In this document: piece by piece, positions 37,001-50,200 of the stretch | Position numbering within the stretch: position 1 is the first letter of the stretch | Layout: each line of letters opens with the position of its first letter | NCBI GenBank assembly: GCA_947561715.1 | Contig: OX387205.1 | Location: forward strand, 5,001-69,000 | Reading direction: 5' to 3' | Length of the DNA: 64,000 nt | Origin: Ascidia mentula | Lineage: Eukaryota > Chordata > Ascidiacea > Phlebobranchia > Ascidiidae | Made by a program: the position numbers and the translations under genes | Notes under the pieces: generated by a model | What the model was told of the DNA's origin: nothing | The model's database searches: none | What the model saw: the letters and a program-made list of their open reading frames with translations, nothing else

Positions 37001-40000
37001 TGGTTGCCCATATTTCAACAAATTAATTTTGTTGTAGTTCCAGTGGAATGCCAGTACAATCCTTATGATCCAAATACAGTTAGTGAGTTCCAGCAATACA
37101 TCATCTGGTGGTTTACTGGTCAGGTAAGCCTACACACATTGTAGACACGTAGGAGCTTCCTGTAAATTTATCATTAAATAGTAGGTGGCCATTGTATTAC
37201 TTTGATAAAATGAACCTTTCTCTGATAATTTGACATTTAGTGATGATATTTATTGCAGGGTTTTATGGAAAACACATTGTTATTTTATGGATATTATGAA
37301 AGTGCTCCAATATCTCTTGTTGTGTTCAACTACGAGATACAGCTTGCTTACATTCTTATTGCATTCTCTTACTTCCTACTCAGTCTCATTCTAATTGTAC
37401 GGAGGTGGGTTTGAAAAAGTGTCAAACATCAAAACAATTCTATTAACCTTTATGCATCACATGCAAATTAAAAACATCCTATACGAATACATGTGGGAAA
37501 ACTTCACATGTCAAAGGAAGTTAGCCAGCACTTTGTAAGGAAATGACAATCATTTCATTAGAGTATTGACCCATCCAAATGCTTGCTGCTATTGAAAATA
37601 AATGTACAAGTGTTTTCACAAAATACAACCACAATTACATTTGCTAAGTCTAAGTATGTAATTGTAATCATACATGAACATGTTATTTTATGTATTGCAA
37701 CAAGCATCAGCACAAATGAATTGCTTAATCCAATTTAAAAGTTAAAATTTTACCCAGAGCTGCAACAGGATTAAAGGAATCACTAGTTGGTGATGAAGAC
37801 AGGTTCTATACTTATTGCAACAAAGTATTTGCTGGTTGGGATTTCTGTATAAATGATGAACGAGCTGCTACATTAAAACACAGCAGTCTCAAGTATGAAT
37901 TACAAGTAAGCACTTCAGCATCTCAACAACTTACTGATAAAAAATCTTGTCATGAACTTATATCTTTTCACAAACTCTACATTGGTTTTGTTAAAAAAAA
38001 TTAGACAAAATGTCGGTTGTATTAAAAATCTCAAAACTTTATGCCCCAAAAAAAGTTTTTCAAATAAATTAATCCAATGTTTACATCCAGACCGACCTGG
38101 AGGAGGAAAGAATCCGTGCGAGGCAACAAAATCGGACCAGAAAAGAAAAAGCAATTCTTTACACAAAGCGATTCTTCATCAACCTGGTGGTGCTCCTTAT
38201 TCTAGGAGCCTCACTTTTTGCTATTTATAGAGCAGCAATTTATGCCCTTGCAAACACAGGAACATTTGATAACGACTTTTTCCTTGACCTCATTGTCACT
38301 TATCTTACTTCAATTGTGATAACCGTAGCAAACTTCATCGCTCCTGTGCTCTTTGAAATCCTCATCCGATTTGAAGACTACTCCCCAGCATTTACCATTA
38401 AATTCACGCTCATCAGGTAGCACATATATAAAAATGCTTTGGTTAAACAGCAAAAATGCAGTTTGTGCAAAACTACTGTTTTTACAATTTAGAACGGTTT
38501 TCTTACGTCTTGCATCAGTTGTGTTCCTCTATGTGGTGGTTTACCTGCAAATTAACTGCCAGACATATACAGATTTAGGAATTGAACCTGTCCAACATTG
38601 CAATTATTGTACTGGGATGCAGGTATGACACTACCGACTATAATCAAGGGACTTACCCCAGTTTGAGATCCAGCTGTTTTTAACTGGAGTTTTTTTCAGT
38701 GTTGGGAAACGTACTTAGGTCAGGAGATGTATAAGCTGACGATTCTTGACTTCTTCATTGTGATTGCAGTCACTTTGTTCGTTGAATTTCCAAGGAAGTT
38801 AGTCAATAAAATTTTTGTAAACGATTATTGAACTGAAAGCGTTATGTTGACTTTTCATCTTTAAATTTCCGGGAAAAAAAATTCACAGTTAACATATTTG
38901 ATGAGATAGTATAATTTTGTATGTTATGCCTTATGCTAGATTGATTGTGGAGCATTGTCATTGCGGTTTGGCCACTTGGTGGGGCCATCAAGAGTTCTCT
39001 ATTCCAGAAAATGTTCTTGATATTGTTTATGCCCAAACAATAGGGTGGTAAGTCATGCATCATCGCACCCATGCATGCAAAGCATGTGTTGATGGTGGGG
39101 CAGCTTTGAACACATTAACATCATGAACACAAAACTTTGTTTCATCAAACACAATTGTCATGCCACAATGTGCATTTAGTAATTATTTTGCATGAAGCGA
39201 TTATTGGTGTTGCATGTGATCCGCAGATTGCTTGTGCAACATACTAACATCGAAGTATTCAAGTGGTGGGGTCAACAGGAATTTCACATTCCTACAAATG
39301 TATTAAGTATCACCTATGCTCAAACTCTGGCATGGTAAGTTTCTACTGATTTGTCACAGAATGTTGTTTTGATCTCAGCAAAAATGCAACAACATGGATT
39401 GAGTAGGACTGCTTTCCTTGCAACCTGCACAATTCTAACATGTCATTGTTACACTTATCTGGTATCCGAAGGGCAAATTATTTACCCTGCTTGATACAAA
39501 CTTATAAAAGTGAAAGCCAATGTTGCCAAGTTTGCATGAAAGTCTCATTCATTTTTCTGCAATGACCACGTTTAAAAACAATGTGATTAGCCTGCATTCG
39601 ATCTGCATGTTTCTGTTCATTTAAATTATTGAATATTATTTCCAATTTTTTCTTGGATACATTTTTCCTTAAATGCAAAACTTTTTCAAAACAGGATCGG
39701 GGCATTTTACGCTCCACTGCTTCCAGTGATGGTCGTCATTAAATTTTTTATTTTTTTCTACCTGAAAAAACTGACCTTACTGTACAACTGTCGGCCAGCT
39801 ACTCGACCGTATCGAGCTTCACGTTCAGGAACTTTCTTTTTCATTATTTTGTTGGTCGGATTTACTGTTGCAGCTTTCCCTGTTGCTGTCAGTGTTGCAA
39901 TGTACGTTTCACAGTTGAATATCTTCCCAGCACTAAACCAACTATTATAAATTTAACGTTGCATAAAAGTTTTTCATTATGTTGTTGTGGTTTAGTTAAC

Positions 40001-40794
40001 TTCCACATTAAATGAACACAAAAAAGATTCACAAATAATATTATTTCTTTCGAAGAATCAAACCAAGCGCTGATTGCGGTCCATTCCGCGGACTGGCAAC
40101 AATGTTCCAAGCATTAACAACTGAAATTGCAACACTTCCAAGTTGGCTACGTGATATCTTCTGGTTTATTGGCTCTGCTGGCTTCTCGGTCATAGTTGGT
40201 GTCATTTTATGGTGAGTTTTTTCACTAAAAAATTTTTTCTTGGCTTGATCATATTGACAATCGTCTGCTACAAAATATGGAAATAAATCTTGCCATAAAA
40301 GCAATCCTGTTTATTTTCTAGTTTGATTCTCTACTACTACGTGGCATTGAGTTCTGCCCACAAAAAAATGATTTTCCTTTTGAAAGATCAACTTGCTCTG
40401 GTTTGTCGCCATCTGTAACTATTCTAAAAACTGCAAATAAAATGAAAATATTTTCAGGAGGGAAAAGACAAACAATTTTTACTGAACAGAGTCAACCAGT
40501 TGACTGTGAAACTGCAAGGCACTGGAAAATTGTGAGTGTTTCACTAAATAGATAGAACTCTTCCATCAAATGTTTGAAATGATTTTTCCCGTATTTTGTA
40601 TATTTTGATTAAAATACAGGGTGGTTTTTAATAGGAATGATTCAAAACAAGTAAAAGGTGCTTCACGTCCGACTAGTGCTACAGAAAGTGGTCGAATAAA
40701 TCTTGGTTACGTTCGGGAAACAACAGATAGCAGTTTACCTGGACAAACAGGAATCGACTCTGATCATGATGAAAGTGACAAAGGCGGTCCATAG
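34041..40794 (+). CDS. Transmembrane channel-like (TMC) protein
   Basis: Multi-pass membrane protein of the TMC family (mechanotransduction and ion-channel roles in relatives). Exons: 34041-34089, 34295-34358, 34436-34562, (34783-34788), 34924-35081, 36196-36262, 36370-36451, 36792-36944, 37038-37123, 37259-37404, 37758-37905, 38091-38416, 38493-38622, 38700-38797, one of 38940-39047 or 39227-39334, 39695-39901, 40056-40211, 40322-40400, 40458-40531, 40635-40794. 805 residues with one alternative exon and no microexon. Seen: charged N-terminus, [15 protein letters not shown] before the first membrane helix, several further hydrophobic helices, and the family signature [13 protein letters not shown] near residue 513, then YAQT and DCGPFRG. 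Closest in feel to the TMC4-8 branch; not resolved. An alternative first exon with ATG at 33678 is possible. AATAAA at 41180-41185. Confidence 0.93.
34783..34788 (+). other. Candidate 6-nt microexon (Ala-Glu) in TMC
   Basis: GCTGAA is flanked by a strong acceptor (a T-rich tract then CATCACAG) and a perfect GTAAGT donor. It sits in a phase-0 intron of the TMC N-terminal region, so inclusion adds two residues without changing frame. No transcript evidence is available to me. Confidence 0.4.
38940..39047 (+). other. TMC alternative exon A (108 bp)
   Basis: Acceptor CTAG, donor TG|GTAAGT. Encodes a 36-codon segment with [21 protein letters not shown]. It has the same length, phase and family position as exon B. 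Other TMC proteins have only one such segment between the CWET helix and the following YAQT helix. Confidence 0.85.
39227..39334 (+). other. TMC alternative exon B (108 bp)
   Basis: Acceptor CCGCAG, donor TG|GTAAGT. Encodes the homologous segment with [21 protein letters not shown]. Both exons begin with A completing a Lys codon and end with TG completing a Trp codon. If A is joined to B, the junction reads TG|A, a stop. Confidence 0.85.
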
Positions 40795-41262
40795 ACTGTG
40801 TTTTTTTTTGTTTCCTGCATTTTACATGACATTGTTAAGTATTAGGGTATTGCAACCATGCAGCAAAGTTTGTTTGCAGTTTTTTGTTTAAATTTATCTG
40901 TTATAGCAAAGTTGCCAGGAACGTTACTGCTGCAGAATTTCTGTAATTCATCATTTTCTGTTCAATGTAAAAAAGCCTTCTCCCACTGTATTCATTACAT
41001 TGTGCCTTCATTCAGTTCAATGTCATGACAGAGTGAAACCACACAAAACATCAACGCTTTGTGCTCTTAGATGCAATTTTATGCTGATGCTCCAAAGAGC
41101 AATGATTCATTTGCAAGATGTAGTTATTAATTTTATATTTTCTAAAATGTTCTTTTATGTGTTTTTCCTTTGGTACTGTAATAAAGCTATATATACTGTT
41201 TTACAATTTATATTTGTCATGACTAGTTTTGCAACAAGGCATAAATTAAGGTTATACACGAA

Positions 41263-44200
41263 TCACTTATTATCAAAACTTCGGAATTTGCTTTTAAATC
41301 TTGTTGTAAATGGCATTGGTTTGTCCAACACATCGCTGTCCTGGAGTCGGATAAGATCAGCATAAAATCCTTGTTTCTTTTTAAGTTCATCATGGCTTCC
41401 AACCTTTAAAAAGATGTTTATTTTATTTGCATTAAAATAAATTTGAACTTCCTTTAAATTTGTTAACAAATGTGGCATTTGGTAAATCACAATTTAGGCC
41501 AAATGCATAAAAATAGAAGATTTACAAAAAAAACAATTTGTTTTCAATGGCTTTTGTATCTAACCCCACCTCCACAACCACACCATGCTTCATAACAGCA
41601 ATCACATCAGCATTTCTAATAGTGCTTAATCTGTGTGCAATAATCAAGACAGTCCTATTCATCATGACATGGTCCAGAGCATCTTGCACCAACTTTTCTG
41701 ACTCTGCATCAAGAGCACTTGTTGCTTCATCCAAGATCAAAATACCTTGGAGAATGATTTGTAAATATTTATAAAACGAAAAATGGCAGTTGGTTCATTT
41801 TTCACACTTGGATTTTTTAGCAATGCTCGGGCGATGGCAATTCTCTGTTTTTGTCCACCAGATAGCGCCATTCCTCTTTCACCAACAACAGTTTTGTAGC
41901 CATCAGGAAATTTTTCAATGAAAGAATCGGCATTTGCCAATTTTGCAGCCTCCTTTGCTTCAGCTAAGTTTGCCTCTGGACATCCATACAAAATATTTTC
42001 TTCAATTGTTCCAGAAAACAACACAGGCTCCTGTAAAATGCCAACAGAAATCACTCAAATAAACAGAAGAATTTGGGTGGAATTTCAAACACAAGTAGAT
42101 ATGCTGGTTCAGGCCGTATCTCTGCATTTCTATGGAAAAGAGTTTCATGGTTGGGAAATGCCCTTCTCTAACTCCTATGTAACAGAGTTAATTGTTTGTA
42201 ACAATGCAAAGGTACATGAAAGCGAATGACCTCTAAAGCTCAATTTCCAAGATATAATAGTGAGATACGGCCTTCAGCCCAGAATGAACAGGTTTAAATC
42301 TCACTGGAAACAACAAGCATTTATGTTTACATGCCTGGTTAATGAATCCAATTACTTTCCCTCTGAGCCATGATGGATCTAAATCTCGCAAATCAATCCC
42401 ATCCAAAGTAACATGACCAGATGTAGGTTCATAAAATCTCTCCAATAAACATGCAAGTGTTGATTTGCCTAAAATGAACTTGATGAAAGGTTTTGTATGG
42501 CGCTACCATACAGGACAAAAAAAATTAATATTTTCCCTTTTTTTCATCTCAACTATTTTGTTTGTAATTCACTTTTAACCTCAGTCACTTTCACTGCATT
42601 ATTTGGACCAGGGTTGTTCAACCTTAAGCATAGCTTGGGCAAATGCAACCAACCTGGACCACCAGCCACTTTAACCAACTGCATAGTAAGATAAATGAGT
42701 AATTTCCACTGTGCCCAGTGTAAAATGCATCAGAAAATAAAAGTTTCAATTCACTGTGAGTCAAGGACAAAGTCCGTAGGTTTTTCATATCTAAGATTAT
42801 ACAGAAACGAGGCCACAGAGTTTCAGTTCATGAACTGCATTTGGGCCTTGGACCACAGGTTGCAACTGGTTTAGATTAATTTAAACAGTGGCAATACAAC
42901 TTCATGGGCAATATGTTTTAAATGGACTTGAGTTAACCTTCTTATATGCAGTCAAAATAGCACAACTGTGGAATTTAATAAATTCTTTTCAAACAAAACC
43001 TAAATTAGGCCAATTACGAAATCTCGTATTTCATTCGATGCATCTGAAGATTAAAATCTCAGCCTAAAATACTTTCCTTTATATGTATAAAATGATGAAA
43101 AAATAGTAGCTCTAATTTATATATTTATCCAATTTGAAGTACTTAATGTTAAACACCTGCACCAGACAAGCCACACAGCGCCACCTTCTGGCAAGGCTTA
43201 ATATTGAGGCTAACTCCCCGTAAAACATCATGATCTGGTCTTTGTGGGTAGCTGAAGTTAACATTATGAAACTGCAAGTGTCCAAACAAACAGTGGTAAG
43301 GAACCCTTTTTCCTTCAATGATAGAAAATCTACAAAATAGTACGCAGCTTTTCAAAGACGTTTTATGTTTATTAGCGCATGCTTACTTGGGCATAGTGTT
43401 GATATATTCAAACACACGAGAGCCAGCACTGGCGCCTCTTACAGCAGATCCTGATAAAACTGACAACGACGAAAGGGAGCGTTGGATCATTTGTGATGAA
43501 ACAAGGAATGACATCAGTTGACCTGTGACAGAAACACTTTAAAATTTGATAGAATGTTATAAAGAAGCAAATATCAAACCAGGGTTTATTTCATCGGTTG
43601 TGACCAAATATCCGCCAGCAAATATGACCCCCAAAACCATTCCATTTAGAGCAATATTGGTTGCAGCTTGAAACACACCAATACCCAGACCTAGGTACTA
43701 ATACCACAAGTAATTTTTTCTACAAATCTTAAACAGGTTTGGAATGATTTGTACCTGACTAACTTGGCAGGACTTCTCAGCTAGTTCGTTGTAATGTTTT
43801 TCTTCTAAAGGTTCATTTGCAAAAGCTCTGACTGTTCTGAAGTTAGAAATTACTTCATTTGCTTTTGCAGTTGCTTCAGCTGCATGTTTCTGGGATAACC
43901 TGAAATTCAGTATTTTGATTGTTTTGTCACAATCACTTTGTCGCTTACATTGATAAAACCCGAAGTGAAGTTCCAAACAGGGCCCCGCATGCAACAAGGA
44001 GAGGAATTGAAATTCCCAACACAAGAGTTAAAGTAGGGGATGTAGAATAGAGGGAAAATATGCATCCTGTTGTTTGAGCAATGCACCGGATACCTTGCGA
44101 TATGCACAGTTTGAATGAACTTTTAAAATCCTAAACACATCCCTCGTATTATGGCTCATTTGCTTGAACACAATCTTTTATGATAAATACTTTCCTAAGC

Positions 44201-45695
44201 AATAAAAATTTATAGGACTTAATTTTTATAACAAAACTTGGATGTTGGATGAATATTACTGAAGCAAATTTCAGATGATAATATTGTCCCAAACACATTC
44301 ATTACAAAAACCAAAAATGGTCCGAAATAACTTTCACCTGTACATCAGATGTTAATCTGTCAATCAACTTCCCAGTCTTGTGCTCGTCATAAAATGAAAC
44401 ATCTTGGTGCAAAAAACTTTTAAAAAGATTCTGTCGCAATTTACATGCCACATTCTCACCAACATGACTCAGCAAAGAGATATAAGCAAATGTGGTTGCT
44501 CCCTTTGAACATCAGAAATTACATAAGTTTTATTATTTCTTGTTTATGTTTAAGATTCATTGAAATATATTGCAATAAATACCTGGCAAATATAAAGTGT
44601 AGCCAGGTTCCGTACAGGGGCATTTAAGGCTTCCATATATGCTTGAAAGTTATTGATACCTCCTTGGAAGTTATGGTTTAGAATATTTATCAAGTCACCA
44701 ATTGCAACTGGGATTCTCATGTTCATCATAGCACCAACTAATGCACTCTGAACAATGAAAATGTTACATTATTAACTAGTTTCTTATTGTGAAACTATTA
44801 TTTTCCTGGTAAAAATTATAAACTAGATTATTAAATCAATAAGTTAAGAAAATTAGGTTTTTTGCACAAAATATTGGTATTTATTCATTTTATACAAACA
44901 AAGCAATTTTATCTAATGGAAAACTCACAATAATTGCCAAGGACAGAGGAAGAAGTTCTGGAACTAAGTAATTCCAAAAGAAGTCTGACCAAGGGAAGTT
45001 TGTATCTTCAACATTATCCACAATTGATTCTTCTTCACAAACCATCTTCTTTACTGTGGTGAAATTTATTGTTTTATGGAAGTAAGTTGATCATAAAACA
45101 TAGGTTGGGATCCATTGGAGTCATTTATTGAATAAAAATACATATTTACATCTGGGATACAACATTTTAGTACAACAGCCTAAGTGATCGTGAGCATCCA
45201 TGTAGAGGAACATATAAAAAAAATTGCCCTGGCCCCTGATTATGTAACAACTTATGTTGTAATTAATATGCATATCATATTCATAACCAAATATCAAAGT
45301 TCAGCCTATGAAATATATAATGTGAAAACCTCGTGAGATGGTCGAGTTACTCACGTTCATATTCTGTTGACTGGCAATTTTTTTTGTTAACTTACATCCC
45401 TCTGGTGGCCACAACCAGCCCAAAAAAATATTTTGTACTTACTGTTTATAGCTGATACTGTTGCAGCTGCAAGCAATGGAGTTGAAATTCCCATTAAACC
45501 TCGTTTTATATTTTTAACAAAAGTTTTTCTCTGATGAAACTTTGAGTCTTTAATATATTTGAAGTAACTTCGCAAATTTTTTTGTTTACCAAACTTTGTT
45601 CGAAAAATTGTGTAGGGTTGGCTGAATCCTGCTTGTCTGAAAATCCTGTTGAACATGTTTGTTCTGGTAAACAATGCGTAACTTCCCAACAACAT
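41263..45695 (-). CDS. ABCB8: Mitochondrial ABC transporter, ABCB8 type
   Basis: Half-transporter of the inner mitochondrial membrane. 13 exons on the minus strand: 45695-45443, 45053-44929, 44747-44583, 44502-44338, 44130-43949, 43899-43755, 43697-43580, 43522-43387, 43329-43157, 42468-42335, 42030-41808, 41745-41570, 41403-41263. 711 residues (human ABCB8 is about 735). The N-terminus is basic and Ser/Arg-rich, as in a mitochondrial presequence. A transmembrane domain follows, with [35 protein letters not shown] and [15 protein letters not shown]. The nucleotide-binding domain has Walker A GLSGAGKST split across an intron, then [28 protein letters not shown], signature LSGGQKQR, Walker [13 protein letters not shown] and the switch HRLSTIR. 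Intron 10 is GC-AG. The 3' end faces TMC with about 470 bp between stops. Confidence 0.95.
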
Positions 45696-47223
45696 GCTTG
45701 AGAACGCACTACAATTTCAGCAGATTTCCACGTTTGGCCACAACAGGGAACTTTCCCTAACTTGTCGAATAAGGAATTAACACCGTTAGATGACGCCACA
45801 GAGTAAGTTACGGTAAATATAAAAATTCCAAATACGACTCATTCATATGCTTGTCTGGTTTCATTTTGCGTTAGAAGATCCAGCAACGTAATTAAAAATG
45901 AATTTCTGACCACAATGTCATGTGTTTGTGAGTTTATATTACCTGAAAATGGGCTAAAAACAAACTTAATCAACATGCTTTATATGCGTTTTTTTGCTTC
46001 TTCTTTACTGTGTTTTCGAGTAATCTTGCAACTTGTTGAAAAAACAGTAAAAGTCACATCAAACAGTGAAAAAGTGCGACATGGATCGATCTCATTTGCA
46101 ACTTTATTATTCCCGTTCTCTTTCTTTCAAGACGTTTGATGTATTTGCCCTCACTTCAGCACAAGACGTTTGATGTATTTGCCCTCACTTCAGCACGGGA
46201 CGTTCGGGAACACCGGAAACACAAACAGGGTCTTTTCATCACAATAAAATCAATGTGAAACGATCACAAATGCATTCTATTTGAACAACTATGTAAACGA
46301 ACACCAGTTGAACGTACTCAATACATTGCATAGCAGGCACATGCATTGAATCTATAGTTCATTGACGCAATGTTTGCATTGAACAAACAAATATTTTTGT
46401 CTCAGAAAACTCGGGGCTAAGCCCTTTTCTTTCTTTGGAAAGCATAAAAATTTCCCAAAAGCTGATCTGGCAAAGTTTTGACGAAATGAAGTCATTGACT
46501 TGGGAAGTTTGAAATCTATGTTGTTGTTTCGTAACAAGATTTTGTTTGTGTATTGTAGTTAATTTTGAATGTGGTACCTGGAAATGTTGGTCATTAAAAA
46601 GTTCAGGAAAGTTTGCGGCGAAACACTGGCATGTCATGTAACGACAAGCTTGTGTAAACAGGTTGTGTTATTTACCAACAAACCTCGCAAAACTATAACG
46701 TGATTTTACATCACTTTACAAACAGTTTTGTTCGTTGAATGTTCTTAGCAGTGGAAGATGTATTTGCAGGGAAACCTTCTTTGTTTCCAAAACTGAACAG
46801 GAAGATTGTTTTCAATATTTTCAAAAAAGATTTCGCCCCAGCCAGATAAAAAGCAAGTTTTGGTTTTGCGTGCCCCACACTTACAACGACGGTGACTAAA
46901 TTAGGAATGGCCCATGAATATAATATTTCTGATGGACAGCTGGGGTAGACGATTATGTCGACGCCATTAAGTCGATCAGCGCGATTCGACAAAGTGGTGG
47001 ATCAGACAACTCCAGTTGCTCCCGGGGGATTCTAAATAAGGTCCATCCAATCTTATGCCCACACCGAATGCTATATTGCTACATCAAGTTGTCATGTCAG
47101 TGTTTAGTCAAATGATGCGTTCGATCGAGACGACGAGTACAGTTCAACCTTATCTCAACATAACTCCACAAGTTTTAATCAAATTGTTTATTTGCACTAC
47201 AGGAGTTTTAGGGGAAAGGAGAA
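45696..47223. other. Intergenic region between ABCB8 and aminopeptidase
   Basis: Divergent promoters of two genes should lie here. The one clear structure is a direct 34-bp duplication at 46129-46196 (unit starting AAGACGTTTGATG). Minus-strand frames of up to 93 residues at 46352-46992 have no domain and no splice support. Confidence 0.45.
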
Positions 47224-50200
47224 ATGGGAAAGCTTGTCATCAGCAAATGTGCCGCCGCTATCTATGTTGTTGTTACTCTGCTCATCATACGTAAGTGATT
47301 ACGCAATCTTGGCGGTCTCACGTGTTCCTTACATTGATCGCACTTTGCGAGATAATTGCGATTAGTAATTTGTTGTTCAACGTTGCACCGTGCATGAAAC
47401 TTGTAGAGAATTATAGAAATGAATGCCAGTTCAGGCTCAAATATACACCATAAAGTGATCCACCATGCTTTATCAGTGCTTCCCAACATTTTTCAGTTCG
47501 CGACCCACTTTTAATGTAAGTTTTATTGTGCGACCCACAATGAGAACCAAACGAATAAAACACAATTATTATCCAATAATTTCGTGATCTAATAGAAAAC
47601 TGTAACATTTAGAAATACTTCGCAACCCACCTGAAATAGCTTCGCGACCCACTGGTTGGGAAACACTGCTTTATATGATTATACAATTTTAGTTGCGGTT
47701 GGACTCCTTGTTGGTTTGGTCGCTCGACCAAGAGCACCAACATGTGAAGATGTAACCCAACCACCAAAAACTACCACAGCCGCATCAACCATCGCTACAA
47801 CCAGCCAGACACCATCTGAACCAACTGGGCCATGGGATAACATAAGGTTGCCATCTCATTTGGTTCCTCGTCACTACGTTGTTGATCTTGTTCCTGACTT
47901 AACCCCGGATTCAAATGGGAAGAATTGGTTCAACGGCACGAGTGTAGTTTTCATGGAAGTGAAGCAAAGCACAAACTTCATCTATATTCACAGCAACAAG
48001 CTCAATTACACAATGGTGACAGTTAAAGACGAAAATGTAAGTGGATATCAACAAAATATTCAGCTTTCTTTTCAAATGATTCCGATATTCTGAAACCGAT
48101 TTGTGGTCGTTTAGACAAACATGGTCACTTTCACACGTTATAATAATTAATGCAACCAACCAGAATGAACTTAGATAAGTAACCTGTTCAGGGTGCGGAG
48201 TTGGAGCAGGCGAGCACGGGTTGGTGGCTCCACGAAGGGTACCAGTATCTAATCGTCCCTCTGTCCAATGATTTGCTTGTGGGAAGCAATGTATCTCTCC
48301 ATACCGAGTTCAATGGAGAGCTTTCAGATGACCTGGGGGGACTTTACAGAAGCAGATACACGAACCCAGCCGGAGACCCAATGTAAGTGTGAACAATTGC
48401 CAACATCTTGTGGCCAAAACGATATAAATTTAATATATGACGTATTTGTGCTCAGAACCATAGCAACCACACAAATGCAGCCAACTGACGCGAGGAAAGC
48501 ATTCCCATGTTTCGATGAACCGGCTTTGAAAGCGACTTTTGATATTTTTCTTTCACACAAGGATCCCAACTTTGCAATCTCGAACATGCCTAACGTTTCA
48601 ATTGTTGTAAGTTTATTAGCAGGGGGGAGCTTTGTGCACAAAAATTCGCGGCAAATTGTTCAGCTTTAGCACCAACATTATGGTTTTATCAGTGTGCTGG
48701 ATGCCATTTTATTTCTTGTGTTTATTATCCCTGTGCGTTGTTGGTTTCGCATCAATTCAACCAAGTTTTCGCTCAACCTCGATCTTTGCTCTGTAGGAAG
48801 GAACAAGTGGTTGGAAGAAGACAGAGTTCGAACGGACGCCGGTCATGAGCACTTACCTACTTGCTTTCGTCGTCTGTGATTTTGATTACGTGGAAAACAC
48901 AACTTCAAGCACAACACAGGTAATGATGCTGTGATAGCTCAGAAGTTTCAACAACAATAATGATGAAGGCATAATTGCAAACCCGATGAAATTTACTTGG
49001 CAAATATTTGCAGACAAGAATTTACGCAAGACGGGAACAAGTTGCCGCAGGAAACGCGGATTACTCAAGCGATATTACTCCTAAAATTTTAGAACACTTT
49101 GCTGAATATTTTAATGTTTCTTATCCATTACCAAAGTCAGGTTAGAAATTCAGTATTTTGTTTGAAGGAATTTATTTTACAACTTTGTGAATTTTTTGTC
49201 TGTTGCTAAAATTTGTTGATGCTTTCCTATCAAATCATTGGGTGATCACAAAGATTTGATGTCGCCAACCGTTACACGGGCTTAGGTTACGACCTCGTAA
49301 ATAGTACAAAGTTAGCTGGGTTGCGGTACAAACACAATATGTTCCATTTACAATGTTGATCGGGCCAAACCTTTACTAACACACGAGCAAACAATACGAG
49401 CAACCCCTTGCGCAACTTTACGACAAAAATGGTAATAAAGCATTCCGATCAGCAAAAATTGTAAAGATTTGTTTGCTTAGTTCGTTTTATGAGCATTCTG
49501 GTCTCATTTTACACTTTTTACGACATGCTTGCAATGTGCGCACACAAGTTTCTTGATGAAATCTTGGATCATGACCCATTGGCAACTCATTACAAAACTC
49601 ACATAGAATTAATGTAGCACAATTTTGTTCATGTGCGAGATGCATTTTAATAAAACACAGACCAGATCGCCGTTCCTGATTTTGCCGCTGGTGCGATGGA
49701 AAACTGGGGTCTGGTGATTTACCGCGAGACAGCTCTGTTGTACAACCCTAACATCAACTCAGCATCAAACCAGCAACGTGTGGCGGCAGTTGTCGCTCAT
49801 GAACTTGCACATCAGGTTAGTGGGGGTTGAAAAAAAGGTTTTTGTAGAGAAACCAATGACAATTGTTTTTCCAGTGGTTCGGGAACTTGATCAGCCCCCT
49901 GTGGTGGGATGAACTCTGGCTGAATGAAGGTTTTGCGAGTTACGTTGAGTATTTGGGGACTGACCACGTTGAGCCCACCTGGCGGATGGTAAGTCTCAAA
50001 ATAACACGGAAAAACTTGTTTGTTTCTTACCCACGTGGGTTAGGTACAAGATACTGTTACATATTTCTTCTACAAATAAGAAATTTTTTTTTATAATAAT
50101 CGCTGTTTGATTTTCAAGTTCGAAAAAAACTTTTACAAAACGGAATTAATCATGCATTGGTTTGAGCAAAATTGCATTAGGTTTATAAAATTCTTCAAGA

